This document shows positions 25,083-34,970 of a stretch of 64,000 bases of DNA, piece after piece. The notes under the pieces were generated by a model that was not told the DNA's origin, searched no databases, and saw only the letters and a program-made list of their open reading frames with translations. Within the stretch, counting starts at the first letter, position 1, and each line of letters starts with the position of its first letter. Made by a program: the position numbers and the translations under genes. This DNA is from Paragonimus skrjabini miyazakii (lineage: Eukaryota > Platyhelminthes > Trematoda > Plagiorchiida > Troglotrematidae). The stretch is taken from the NCBI GenBank assembly GCA_014338405.1, contig JTDE01000963.1, forward strand, positions 77,209 through 141,208, read 5' to 3'.

Positions 25083-25085
<3 letters not shown>
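24810..25085 (+). repeat. Dispersed repeat family R1, copy 1
   Basis: Starts near GGTTGGCAGCATCC (24820), passes through GATTAGTCTGTCACA (24841) and TTACCATTCCAGATTCCCGT, and ends with AACACACCACAAACGGCTTG at 25080. Parts recur at 27995-28185, 42540-42710 and 62385-62600, always in plus orientation. There is no coding potential I recognise. It could be a SINE-like or LTR-like element. It ends against the (AT)n tract at 25086. Confidence 0.7.

Positions 25086-25113
<28 letters not shown>
25086..25113. repeat. (AT)n microsatellite
   Basis: TA dinucleotide tract of about 28 bp that interrupts or terminates repeat R1 copy 1. In the other R1 copies the sequence continues past this point with CACCACTTG. 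Confidence 0.95.
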
Positions 25114-25116
<3 letters not shown>

Positions 25117-25553
25117 TGTGCAGCTGAATAACAGTCAGATCCGCTTACTTATCACACAACGGCAAACCTCGTGTCTCCCACTATCCCAATTTCTGTGTAT
25201 ATAACCAGAACGTCGCGGATGGACTCAGTGTGACTGATTGGCGTCAACACTTACTTGTTCGTTCGGGATATCAATATATGCATATGATCTAGTACAAAGG
25301 CGTGTTTTCATGAGAAAACGTCGGTAGACGTTATTGGGTGCAAAACTGACAGACTAAGACGTATCGCTAGACTCAAAATTGACTAACATCGTTCTGGTTT
25401 GACAAATGTTATTTCAGACAGAGTAACTGAGTCAGAACCTCACCTAGGCTTGTCTGTTTCTACTTTATAAGCATCAGATCAAGTTGCTTAAGGTCAACGA
25501 CGCGTTGCAACAGCCACCACAAGAACAACGGATACACAAAGACCAAAACTCAC

Positions 25554-25670
25554 TTCGCCAAATGCACCTTTACCGATTATTTTCAGCGGGAAAAAGTCGT
25601 CCACAGTGAGGCGAGCTCGTTTTAACCGCAAGTATTCACTCTCTTTCAGTGCGTGCTGCGTTCTTTTGAC
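25554..25670 (-). CDS. STK38: NDR/STK38-type kinase, coding exon 2 (end of MOB-binding region and glycine loop)
   Basis: Acceptor GAAACAG ends at 25671; the exon is 117 nt (39 codons), phase 0 at both ends; donor GTGAGT starts at 25553. It encodes VKRTQHALKESEYLRLKR, then ARLTVDDFFPLKIIGKGAFGE. The first half ends the NDR N-terminal regulatory region. Its basic helix contacts MOB1, and the position of Thr74 in human NDR1 appears to be Ser (HALKESEY). The second half enters the kinase domain with the glycine-rich loop GKGAFGE followed by V in exon 3. Intron 1 upstream is 4.7 kb and intron 2 downstream 5.0 kb, both invaded by retroelements. Confidence 0.96.
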
Positions 25671-26385
25671 CTGTTTCTACGCGATCGGCAGTGAATGAAA
25701 GTAAGGGAAATAAATGAGAGAAAAAGTGCAGTCTGAGACCGAAGAAATATAAAGTCCATCCAAAAACATAGGCTTCTGTAGTGAATTCATACAGAACAAT
25801 GTGAAGACGTAACTCATGTCAAGTTCTGAGTACAAGCAAACAGGTGAATAACGTGGAGCACGCGGGCCATAAATAGTCTTTAAAGAGGACCACCGAAAAT
25901 CACGGTAACCATGGTAGCCACATCGCCAGGACAGATTGTCTCAAAGGACCAGAGGGATCGTGACGCACAATTGCCACGACCTCACAAAAGCCGGTGAGTT
26001 ATTTTCTGGTTACTAAAAAAGATTATACTGTGTTCAGTCTGGGTTGTGATTTGCTGAGAATGAAGCTGAACATCGCCCATCAGCGTCAACGCAGAAATCA
26101 GGCGCTCTGAACTGTGCTCGCAGTTATTCACGAACACGCTCCTGTATATCAGCACCTAGCTGTACGTTTGTCCTCCCGATGTAGCTCACAGCGCCATTAT
26201 ATAAGTATTTCTATCAACAACAACATGTGACTGCCATCAACTACTTATTCGCAATAGATGAGACAGCTCGACTAGAACACTCAAGAAAAACACGAAGGCT
26301 ATTCGCTTTCTAATCTACGGTTAGGTATGAATTTGGATGTTTGATTCCGATTTATAAACGGCTTACTAACATCACGTTAGTCTCC
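25671..26385. other. NDR intron 1, 3' part
   Basis: No confident feature. Minus-strand frames just below 26386 could include more of the Penelope-like relic, but I recognise no blocks there. Confidence 0.5.
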
Positions 26386-26560
26386 AAAAATGACCAGGAT
26401 ATCGTCCACATGGCGTTTCTTACGACGCCCGTTTTGGAAGGCTCTTGTGCGGCATAAATTCGAGTTTTGCGCTGAAGATATCTGCCAGTTGTGGGTCTAG
26501 AGGACTGTCATCCACTTGTTGCACCAGATATAACATCGTATCGGTAAGCACTATGGTCGT
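26386..26560 (-). pseudogene. Penelope-like (or related) reverse transcriptase fragment
   Basis: On the minus strand one frame reads DSPLDPQLADIFSAKLEFM (26500-26440), close to the GSPLSPLLANIFM..LE block before the catalytic site of Penelope-like RTs. After a single frameshift and stop near 26410 the next frame reads RHVDDILVIFGD (26412-26380), corresponding to RYVDD with both catalytic Asp retained. Order and spacing fit one RT palm fragment. No GIY-YIG endonuclease was recognised. It is in NDR intron 1, in the sense orientation. Confidence 0.55.
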
Positions 26561-27994
26561 TTGAAATTTACGTTAGAAAGCACAATGATACATGTGCCGG
26601 AAAAGCCTGGTGAGCATAACTTAGCCTAGTTCAATGGTGGAAAAAACATGTCAAACGGCAGTATCGTATTACCATACTGTTACCAATGTGACCGAGACAG
26701 CCCGTCCGACCTATTGGGTAAATGTCATTTAGTCTACAGCAAGGAAGTGTCCAACTTTGGATACAGATGAAGTTGTCGGAATTAAGCTTGTACGATCCAT
26801 TGCCTCAAACCCAGAAACGTTGCGTCCGCGTTCTAAAAAATCTAAGCTCACTCCACTCTTGAAATGGATCAGTAACCACTGTCCAACTACCGTCCTGATT
26901 TATACACGTAAAAATTGTGGGACGGCAAAGGGTACGATACAAAAAATGTGATTAATGGTATACGCTAGATAAGTACAGCATTCTAAATATGGCAATCGAT
27001 CAACTTGCAAAAATCATATAACTACAATGAAAACCTGTATCACAGGCGATATCCGTGTCCGATTTTGCATGTCACAATGGCTGAACCCAAAAGACGCTTG
27101 TGTGAATATGACCTACATTGCGTAACTCGGAGTTCCATTAGGGTATCCCTATCTAAATTAAGCCCTCAGTAAAGATAACAAGAAGCGTGGGTGCAGAGGA
27201 CCTCACATTACAGAATGCAACGTATAAACATATACCTACAAGAATGCATACGTACAAATAGTTTTAAACGATCTTGTTTGACTGTGAATAAATGAACCTG
27301 CGTGCTCACTTCCGAAGATGTACTTAGACAATAAACACTTTGTAAAGCAATTTCAAAGGAGGTTCAAACAACTCAGCTAAATCGGTAGGAGTCTAGCGTA
27401 ATTAGGAGTAAACAAATATAAGCTATAACTGGGTTAGTGAGCCATTAGGTATTATGCGAGTAGATACTTATGGAAGCGTGAAAATCCGTGTTAAAAGTCT
27501 CTCGGAGACATTGTACGAATCACCGTTGTGACCAAATAATGAAATGGATGAGTTGTACCACTTCGAAGAGAATGAATCACTTGCCGGATGGTCGTTCCTG
27601 AGTAATGTCACAGATAGCGCACGGATGGTGTCAGGGATAATTAGCCCATTTCGGTGGGAAGTAAACAAATGCATTTACCTGTACCACGCAACGTCCACAA
27701 GAAGTTTGAGTGTCATCGGCTTTGTTTCAAATAAGCGTACTGCATAAACTGAATCGTTGGATACTAGTTAAGAGGCGTGTGAACATGTCCCCTGAGCGCA
27801 AACATACACCTGAATGCAGATATTCTGCATTGCACTAGGTAGTCGTATATTAAAATCACCAGTCCAAGGCGTCGGGTGGGGCGCATTATGCTAACACTTT
27901 CGAATGATTTGTGGCGATAATACAAATTATTGCAAAATAAGTCATGCTGAAATCTTACGAGCAAACACATAATGCAGCGTTCGGTTCTCGTTAG
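26561..27994. other. NDR intron 1, no recognised feature
   Basis: Short frames only (for example 27544-27747 plus, and 27764-28075 minus); no domain or repeat recognised. Confidence 0.5.
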
Positions 27995-28185
27995 CCTGTC
28001 ACAGCTACCGGAGCAAAAAGACAATGGTGCATAACACACCACAAATGGCTTGTGCTGCACCACTTGTGATTGCACTCACACACACCATATCCAGTGTAAA
28101 CCCAAAGGTGTGTGATCGAAAGTCTTTGTGGTTCAGTCGGCCAATACTGTTCAGCCGCATAGCAAACTATTACGAAACTGAAACT
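27995..28185 (+). repeat. Dispersed repeat family R1, copy 2
   Basis: Shares CCTGTCACAG, ACAATGGTGCATAACACAC, GCTGCACCACTTG and CCAGTGTAAACCC with copies 1 and 4. It directly abuts the 5' segment of the RTE element at 28190, so R1 may be the outer part of the same 5' region or an older insertion site. Confidence 0.65.
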
Positions 28186-28189
28186 CTGT

Positions 28190-28740
28190 CACAACGAGAC
28201 TGGGCCTTGACGCGATATGATGGCTTGCGCATCTCGATGACCTATTGGGCTAAACTGCACAGTGTGACCGCCACACCGACAGTCACCCATGCCAGGCAGG
28301 CCAACAGATAGAGGTCTGACAAACCAGTCTACTGGTCCTTCAGGTTGGGGGTTGAAAGAAGGTTGGTATCTTTTTCCAGAAAAAATACCAGTTCTGGTAC
28401 ACTTCCACTCACCTGCTGCCTTGCGGTGCAGGCTTCTAAACCGAAGACTTAGGTGGAGAACTCTAATCGTCCCCCTGTTTAGATCTGGGTTTCCTTGGAG
28501 TATCTCAGCCCACACACAAACGTGAATACTCACAACACCAGTAATTCCATACTGCATCGGCCGTCTCGCAGTACAAACCGGATCTCCATATCTGCTACAT
28601 ATAACAGGGCGGATAGGCGGAAACATGATACTACTGACCCTTCCCTCATTGTCCTACCAAATTTAGTTCTCAGGCCTCTCCGGACCCTCATTTCTGGTGA
28701 TTAATCTGCAGGTCCTACAATATATATAGCTGATCACAAT
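28190..28740 (+). repeat. RTE-element 5' segment (possible 5' UTR), sense copy
   Basis: Begins near GTCACAACGAGACTGGGCC and ends just before the endonuclease ORF. An antisense copy is at 11815-12365. It contains paired strings TTCCAGAAAAAATACCAG and GAGTATCTCAGCCCACAC also seen in that copy. Because it leads directly into the endonuclease frame at 28747, I infer it is the 5' UTR of this LINE family. An independent SINE-like element is an alternative. Confidence 0.65.
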
Positions 28741-28746
28741 ACCACT

Positions 28747-29427
28747 GTGCCGGTACGTCTCATCTCCTACCATTCTGCCTCAGGCCTCCGTCGTCCCTTG
28801 CTGAGACCTAGAATACGAATTAATACAAGTGCTTTCAACGTCCGCATTCTGAAACATATAGGTCAACAAACCGCTCTCGCACGAACGTTAGACTCGATAA
28901 GTGATGATATCTGTTGTGTTTCAGAGACCAGAATCCAGGGCAGTATTCAACATATGGAACTAACTGCACTCGCACTGTCTACCAGATACTGATTACACAC
29001 TTCAAGTTATTCCACGACCGCCGCTACCGATCAAGTTGGAGTAGGTATAGTCCCCAGGACGACGGCTGCAGCCGTATTAATAGATTGGGTTCCTGTTAAC
29101 AGTAGACTTTGTGCCGTCCGCCTGGCAGGTTCAATTAAGACCAGCTCTAGACGCAAGACTTTCAGAAATTTTTTCGTTATGTCTGTTTATGCTCCTACTG
29201 ACTGTAGTGACGTCGGCGTTAAGGACGTATTTTACTCAGATCTAGTCGCTCTTCTTCGGTCGACACGTGGATCTGATATAGCCATTCTGGCCGGAGATAT
29301 AAACACCCAGGTCGGCCGCCTTGGTGAGGCCGAGTCTCGTTTAGACGGCAGGTTTGAGATAGTATCCCATCAATCAGATAATGGCGAGCGACTGTTGCGG
29401 ATGTGCGTTGAGCATAAGCTATTTTAG
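28747..29427 (+). pseudogene. RTE-type LINE apurinic endonuclease domain, nearly intact
   Basis: One reading frame holds the whole central endonuclease, interrupted only by a TGA at 28990-28992. Blocks in order are TSAFNVRILKHIGQQTALAR, DDICCVSETRIQ (catalytic Glu), RLCAVRLAG, MSVYAPTDCSDVGVKDVFY, IAILAGDINTQVGRL (catalytic GDxN) and SDNGERLLRMCVEHKLF, before a TAG at 29425. The APE-like endonuclease nicks target DNA to prime reverse transcription. The order and residues match RTE elements of flatworms. It sits in NDR intron 1, antisense to the gene. The catalytic residues look intact, but two stops exclude a functional ORF. Confidence 0.9.
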
Positions 29428-30230
29428 CCAGCACTAGTTCTAGACATCGTGCCCGTCATCATTATACTTGGTCTATTGTTCTTATTGGGGCACATGCTTG
29501 GATTCAGATCATGCGTTGGTACGTCGTCGTTTCGTTCCTACTTTTGCTAGGCAACGACCCCACCGACAACAACGATTAGGTGTTGAGAAAGTGGCTACAC
29601 CGTCGGTAAACCATAAGTACCATACCAGCTTAGAAAGCAGGCTTGACGGTTCTCACTCCGAAGATCATAATAACTGCTGGACCGAGACCTCTCAGGCTAT
29701 GCACGAAGCGCGTACTGTAGCATGCGGCATCAAGGTACACGGGTTGAACAAACATCGGATCTTGGAGAAATTCCTGGGGTTGTTAGAAGCCAGACGGAAA
29801 GTCCTCCTGGTAGTTCACATACCAAGTATAGGTAAGATATCCGTGGGATACTTAAGCGTGGCCTAAACGCTGACCGTTAGGCTTGGCTAATAGAAAAAAA
29901 TAATGAGATGCAAACCACTTTTGCTTCCGGGAACATCGGCACACTCTTTAAGCTGATCCCTGTCACTGGTCCCGGGCGACCGACTGTCATTGAAGCTATC
30001 AGCGAGGCAAATGGCAAACTCATCTATAATACAGCTAGAAGGTTAGAGCCTTTGGCGTAACACTTTGAGGGTCAATTTAGTTACTGTGTTGTCACCACAA
30101 ACTCGTAATGTAGCACTCTGGTTGGTAGAATTAGCACCACCCACTGAGACTGAGGTTCGCAACTGCCTTTCGGTTAGTTGCTATGTCCAAGGTAGGACCT
30201 AAGTCCGCCCTGTACTCCAATAGCACATTA
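29428..30230 (+). pseudogene. RTE-type LINE, end of endonuclease and linker into reverse transcriptase
   Basis: Continues the element in other frames. LDSDHALVRRRF (about 29497) is the SDH end of the endonuclease. A linker includes WLIEKNNEMQTTFASGNI (29884), PTVIEAISEANGKLIYN and HFEGQF (about 30065), equivalent to the WAEHFEEQFSWP block ahead of RT. The last recognisable residues are TETEVRNCLS and a decayed KVGPKSALYS near 30150-30210. The match ends there, so the RT itself is absent. The element stops about 170 bp from the NDR exon 1 donor. Confidence 0.75.
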
Positions 30231-30400
30231 CCCTAATTAAAATAAGGTAACATCCCACGTAAACTGACTAAATGCTCTGGTGTAGGCAAAGTCACCAGCA
30301 AAACGATTCTGTCTATATGCGTAATGTCAGCTAGTTTGTAAGGATAGTCAACAATAGCCACGGTATTAAAATCTGGCACAATTTCCGAAAACGTGCTTAC

Positions 30401-30673
30401 CTGTTCTTCTGTGAGGCCCTCACTCTCCATCATGGATTCAAGAATCTTGTACCGGTTTTGACGTTCTCTATATTGCACTATCAGATTATCATAATAGTTT
30501 TCCAAAGTGACCTTAGCAACTTTGACTTTGTCCAACGTATGGCTGCTCACGTTCAAGGTTGTGCCAGCCGACGTAAACGTAGTAGGGTTTTCACCAGATG
30601 ACGAACTGTTCTGCTGCTGCTGTCTATTTGAAGTTTCATCACGGTTGCTGTTGGCCTGATCGTGGGTTGTCAT
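30401..30673 (-). CDS. STK38: NDR/STK38-type kinase, coding exon 1 (N-terminal regulatory, MOB-binding region)
   Basis: The chosen start ATG is at 30673-30671 and the exon ends at 30401 before a consensus donor GTAAGC, phase 0 (91 codons). The first 40 or so residues are low-complexity and polar (RQQQQNSSSSGE). They are followed by SSHTLDKVKVAKVTLENYY, DNLIVQYRERQNRYKILES and MMESEGLTEEQ. This is the conserved NDR N-terminal helix pair (family form HT.DK..KAKVTLENYYSNL) that binds MOB1/2 co-activators. An in-frame ATG at 30808, with A at -3, would add 45 Ser/Thr-rich residues. The family's usual short N-terminus favours the inner start, but neither is proven. Exons 1-4 together give 199 residues of the kinase. 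Confidence 0.92.
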
Positions 30674-30928
30674 TGAGAGCTTCGAGTTTATGGAGGAGAA
30701 CGACACGGAGGTTGAAGCCGACAGAGAGGCTCGAGAGCTTACCAATAGCCCATCGATCGGGATTCTACCGCTAGTGTTGGAATATGCACTTGTTGCGCCA
30801 ACGGACATAGTGCACGAAACGCATGAACCACATGCATTGATGGATTGGAGTAGAACTGTGGGTAACTGGCAAAGAGTTACGAAAAGAAAGCTGACAATTG
30901 AGTTGAAGCAATTAATAATCAGTTTCAA
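30674..30928 (-). other. Open frame upstream of NDR start (5' UTR or alternative N-terminus)
   Basis: The exon 1 frame stays open to 30928. A pyrimidine-rich stretch ending in CCAG near 30866 could be a splice acceptor for a 5' UTR exon. The codons 30808-30674 are Ser/Thr-rich and could be coding if the 30808 ATG is used. I see no convincing TATA or initiator. Confidence 0.4.
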
Positions 30929-31337
30929 ACATGAATTAACAAAACGATATCACTTGTTGGCTGATGAGTTACTTAAAACCACTTTCAAGAAAGTATCATT
31001 TCAAAAGTGCTCCACGATGTGCCAGAACTTGGAAATCCACTCCGCGACAAAATTGTAGGACCACTTAGTGTTTTACGACTGATTTACAGATACTTGACCA
31101 AAGTATGTGTCAACTGACTACAGTAGTGAAACACTACAGGCACTACAGTAGTGAAAAGTTATTTCACACTTTTTACCGAGTTAATTGGAAAAGTCACGAA
31201 AATAGTCGTGGTGAAGCTATAAAACCGTTCTGGTAAAATGGCCGACCAGAAGTAAAATGTACTTTTTAGTTTTGCTTCAGAATCACCATGTATCGGTTCG
31301 GCATCTCTTAACTCTGCCATGTAAACAAAGACCTTAG
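30929..31337. other. NDR upstream region, no recognised feature
   Basis: Contains a short internal repeat of CACTACAGTAGTGAAA at about 31118-31157. No gene recognised. It may include promoter sequence, but nothing specific can be supported. Confidence 0.4.
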
Positions 31338-32288
31338 CATACTCGTGAAGCTGTACCAGCGACGGTAAAGGTGTAGAGATGAAACAGAAGCGCGTATCTC
31401 TAAGGCTAGAACGGTATTCACCAATCCGGGGCATCTATGGCAACAGAGAGGCATCTCTCTGAGTCTTAAAGATCGCGTATATAAGGCGACAGTGAGGACT
31501 ACTACTTTACGGCAGCGAAACGTGACCATTCAGGGTAGACGACGTTAACCGTCTTCAGGTATTTGATCACCGATGTCTGCGTTCGATCGCTCGTGTCGGC
31601 TTGTACCAGCAAGTAAACAACGAGGAGGTTAGGAAACGGGTGTTTCGCACTGTTTGTCAAACGAGTTCTTTTGTTCAATCCTTACACTTGCACAGACTTA
31701 GGTGGTTAGGTCATGCACTAAGGAGGCCAGCTAGTCGTCCGCCACACCCAGCACTGTTTGCCGACGCCGCGGCCGACTGGCGTAAGGTGCGAGGTGGACA
31801 GATGATGACCTGGCGTAGACAAATTAAATCGTTCACGGAGAGGTTGGCCACTGTAGATCGAATTCGTTTCTCAGGCTGGAACCCTCGCGACCGACAGTGT
31901 CGGTGACTAGAGACGTTGGGTGAGATGGCGGCTAATCGAGCTCAGTAGCCTGAATACTGTTGTAGTAGTAGTTGTTGTTGTCTGGCCGAGTTGTCTGTGA
32001 AGTGAGTGCACTAAATGACGTGGGGCGGTAAGAGCCTTAAGGAAGCTGTCTTGCTGATGACGCCTTACTTTCACTTACAGCTTGGTTGTTTGTTTACAAG
32101 GTATAGACACCTAGATGTATGTTTGAATATGGACGCAGCTATTTTTAGTAGTTAGGTCTCTTCCTATCCTCTTGCTTTTTATTGTCTTCCAATACACGTT
32201 TTTTCGTTTTGTTCTTTGTGGTTGTTTGGTACTTCGGCATAGATTTGAACCACTGATGTACTGATGTCTATGATGACGATGATGATGT
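31338..32288 (+). mobile_element. RTE-type LINE, 3' end, copy 2 (inverted relative to copy 1)
   Basis: Starts at GAAGCTGTACCAGCG and encodes in several frames ARISKART-like, FDHRCLRSIARVGLYQQV, then VFRTVCQTSSFVQSLHLHRL, RWLGHALRRPASRPPHPALF and KVRGGQMMTWRRQIKSF (31637-31900). The 3' UTR runs to a GATGAT-type tail at 32256-32288, a hallmark of RTE insertions. It aligns with copy 1 at about 95% identity from 31640 to 32160 by eye, in the opposite orientation. Frameshifts near 31540-31610 break the ORF. Confidence 0.88.
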
Positions 32289-33067
32289 GCCGAGCGCGCA
32301 TGCTTCAAAGACCAGCGATTGGATTGAGATGAGGACCGCAGGCTGGCATGTCTAGCATACCTACCGTAACAAAGAAGTCACGTTCTTTTAACGTAGAACG
32401 CATGTGACGGGACATCCCTTTTTGATGTTACTATGTTCTAAATGTTTCTTCATATATAGTAGCAGGAAATTATCTAGTGTGTTGATACAATAGTTGACAG
32501 CTTATTCATCAACCAGAACCAATCTTAGTGATTCGCCTCTCAAAGCACTCCCCAAAACTATCACTGATAGTCAGTCGGTGCTTTTCAAATCAAAGCACAT
32601 CGGATCCTTTGAAAATCTGTAGCAGTGCTATCTCCGTTCACCGAAGCCATTAAGACTACATTGTCTTCTAACTAAGGTGGACATTCTCAATGTAAAGCGT
32701 TAACCCTCATCTACATTAAACGACACTGGATGTATGCATGCCTGATGAAAAATTAACCTGATCGTTTTTCACTAATTCCGACAGGAAACATTGTAACGTT
32801 TACTGTACTTCTCATGTGAAGACCAGAGTGATCAACGTTGATTTTAACACCGGATAACTCTTCGTTGCATTTAAAGTCAAGTAAAGGTCTGTCTGTCGCG
32901 TTCCCATCGTATCGAATGTGACTCTTAATTGTAACTATCTATAAATGAACACAAACCTCTTAGGAAAGGACTAACAGGACACCCCAAACTTGAAAGTCGT
33001 TCACGTGAAAGCAGAAAACCATGCTTTCCGAATTTACTAGAGGTTTGGTCGTGTGATGCAGTGGGGG
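32289..33067. other. No recognisable feature
   Basis: Short frames only; no domain or repeat identified. Confidence 0.5.
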
Positions 33068-34970
33068 TCATCATCATCATAACAGCCATGAGCCTGACCA
33101 AAAGGTACTGTGGCTCGGGCCGCCGTTCACCTCAACAGTGACGTAGAATATCCTAGAAGAAAATATTACTGAGGCTGAAAATTAATGAGAGAAGACTAAC
33201 AGGAAGAATTAGAAATGGCATGGATACAGGTATGCCATTCACTGCGACACATCGCCATGTCGGATAGCGTCTCTAACCAGCGGTTTGAGTGATCACGAGG
33301 ACCCCAGCCAGGCAGGCGACACCTACCCACTTTGCTCAATGGAGCAGTCAAGGTCTTCATATTTCGTGACCACGTTGTTGCTTGACCACCACGTGGTTTG
33401 ACCCAACTGTTGGTGGCCTCAGTATATAATGCCCGGTAAGGTAAACGATCAGATGACATACGGAGTACGTGACCTAACCATCGCAAGCTGTGCAACGTAA
33501 TTAGCTGACCAACTGATCGCGCATCCCGAGCGTTCCGGAATACGCGCCGGCGAACTGCCACATTGCTCACACGATCAGTCCACTTAATATGGGCCAATTC
33601 GCGGAGACAACGATGGTCAAACACAGCAAGCCTGTTGATGTCTTCTTTGTGAACAGGCCACGTTTCCGAACCATAAAGCAAAATGGAACGCACACAGGCA
33701 TTATATACCCTTCCTTTCAGCGACAACCGGACGTCTTTTCGACGCCACAGATGACGCAGTTTGGCAAAGGCAACTCGTGCCTTTGCGATCCTCGCTGATA
33801 TCTCATCAGCAATATTACAGGCTGACGAGATAGTGCTACCCAAGTATGTGAAACGGTCCACAGTCTCAAGCGGATTACCTGCAATGAAGAAAATAGGTGT
33901 CGAAGTGCCCCAGTCTTGAAGCAACAGTTTACACTTTGAAGGTGCAAAGCGCATTCCATACAAACCAGCCAGGTTGCTCAACCTGTCCAGCATGGTCTAC
34001 ATGTTTTCGGGAGAGGGGCTAAGTAAGACAATGTCGTTCGCGTACTCCAGGTCGGTCAATCTAGCGCCAGGAAGAAGCTCAACACCAAGCCCACTGTATT
34101 CCCGAAGCGCACCCTCCAGAATGTCGTCTATGACAAAATTGAACAGGAAGGGGGAAATCGGACACCCCTGACGAACACCACTAGAAGTGGTGAACACCCG
34201 AGACGGTTGACCATAAACTCTCACCCTGCTTGCAGAGTGAGCATACAGTGATCTCAGTAGATTCACGTATTTCTCTGGTACTCCCTTGCGGAGAAGGCAG
34301 TTCCAGAGAACGTTACGAGCAACTGAATCGAAGGCAGCCTTCAGGTCCAAAAAGATCACGACTGTCGGCTGTTTGTAACAGTGCCGATGTTCCAAGATCC
34401 GTCGCAAGGTAAAAATATGATCAACGCAACCTCGACCGGATCGGAATCCTGCCTGTTCTTCGCGTATCTGGTTTTCTCTGGGCTTAGTGAGCCGACGTAA
34501 AATGAGACCAGTGAGTAACTTGGACGCAATAGACACCAAACTGATGCCTCTGTGATTGTCACATAGACTTCGGGCCCCCTTTTTGAAAACGGGAATGACT
34601 GTTGATAGGCACCAATCGCGAGGCACCTCTTCAGTCTCCCAGATCGTCTGGAGGGGTTTTGTCAGTTCTGATACCAACCTCTCCCCACCATCCTCGAAAA
34701 GAGAGGGAAAGAGGAGATCTGGTCCAGGAGCCTTATTACGCTTTAACGATTTAAGCTCCAGGACCACTTCTGCTTCCGACGGAAGACCGTCTGGAGTGCA
34801 ATAACTGACCATTCGGGTATCGTCGTCCACATGATCTGGTTGAGGCCAGCTGTACTGTTCTTCAAAATGTTCAGCCCACCTGTCAAGTCGGCGCGATTGA
34901 CTGGTAATAAGTGAACCATCTTTTTTACAAATGGTCTCAGTGGGGGTAAAAATATTTCTACTTCACTGAT
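33068..34970 (-). mobile_element. RTE-type LINE, 5'-truncated, almost complete reverse transcriptase region
   Basis: The minus-strand element runs from about 34970 (5' truncated in the linker, CKKDGSLITSQSRRLDRWAE) to a (ATG)n tail at 33080-33068. The 3' UTR after the ORF stop (33198-33196) is about 115 bp. It is the best-preserved LINE in the window and carries a single frame with one internal stop. No target-site duplication was found by eye. Confidence 0.9.
33196..34965 (-). pseudogene. RTE reverse transcriptase ORF with one amber stop and a mutated catalytic site
   Basis: One frame spans about 590 codons. Blocks in order are RWAEHFEEQYSWPQ, LKRNKAPGPDLLFPSLFE, STVIPVFKKGAR, EEQAGFRSGRGCVDHIFTLR, VVIFLDLKAAFDSVARNVLW (motif A Asp present), SSGVRQGCPISPFLFNFVID (motif B) and LTDLEYANDIVLLSPSPENM. 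Then come a TAG at 33999-33997 and MLDRLSNLAGLYGMRFAPSK to the C-terminal RLPGWGPRDHSNRWLE. The catalytic motif YADD reads YAND: one GAC to AAC change removes an essential aspartate. Both the stop and this change make the enzyme inactive. The absence of frameshifts suggests a comparatively recent insertion. Confidence 0.92.

Noticed and set aside
30690..31058. 122-codon plus-strand frame opposite NDR exon 1
   Set aside because: It is the antisense shadow of NDR coding and upstream sequence.
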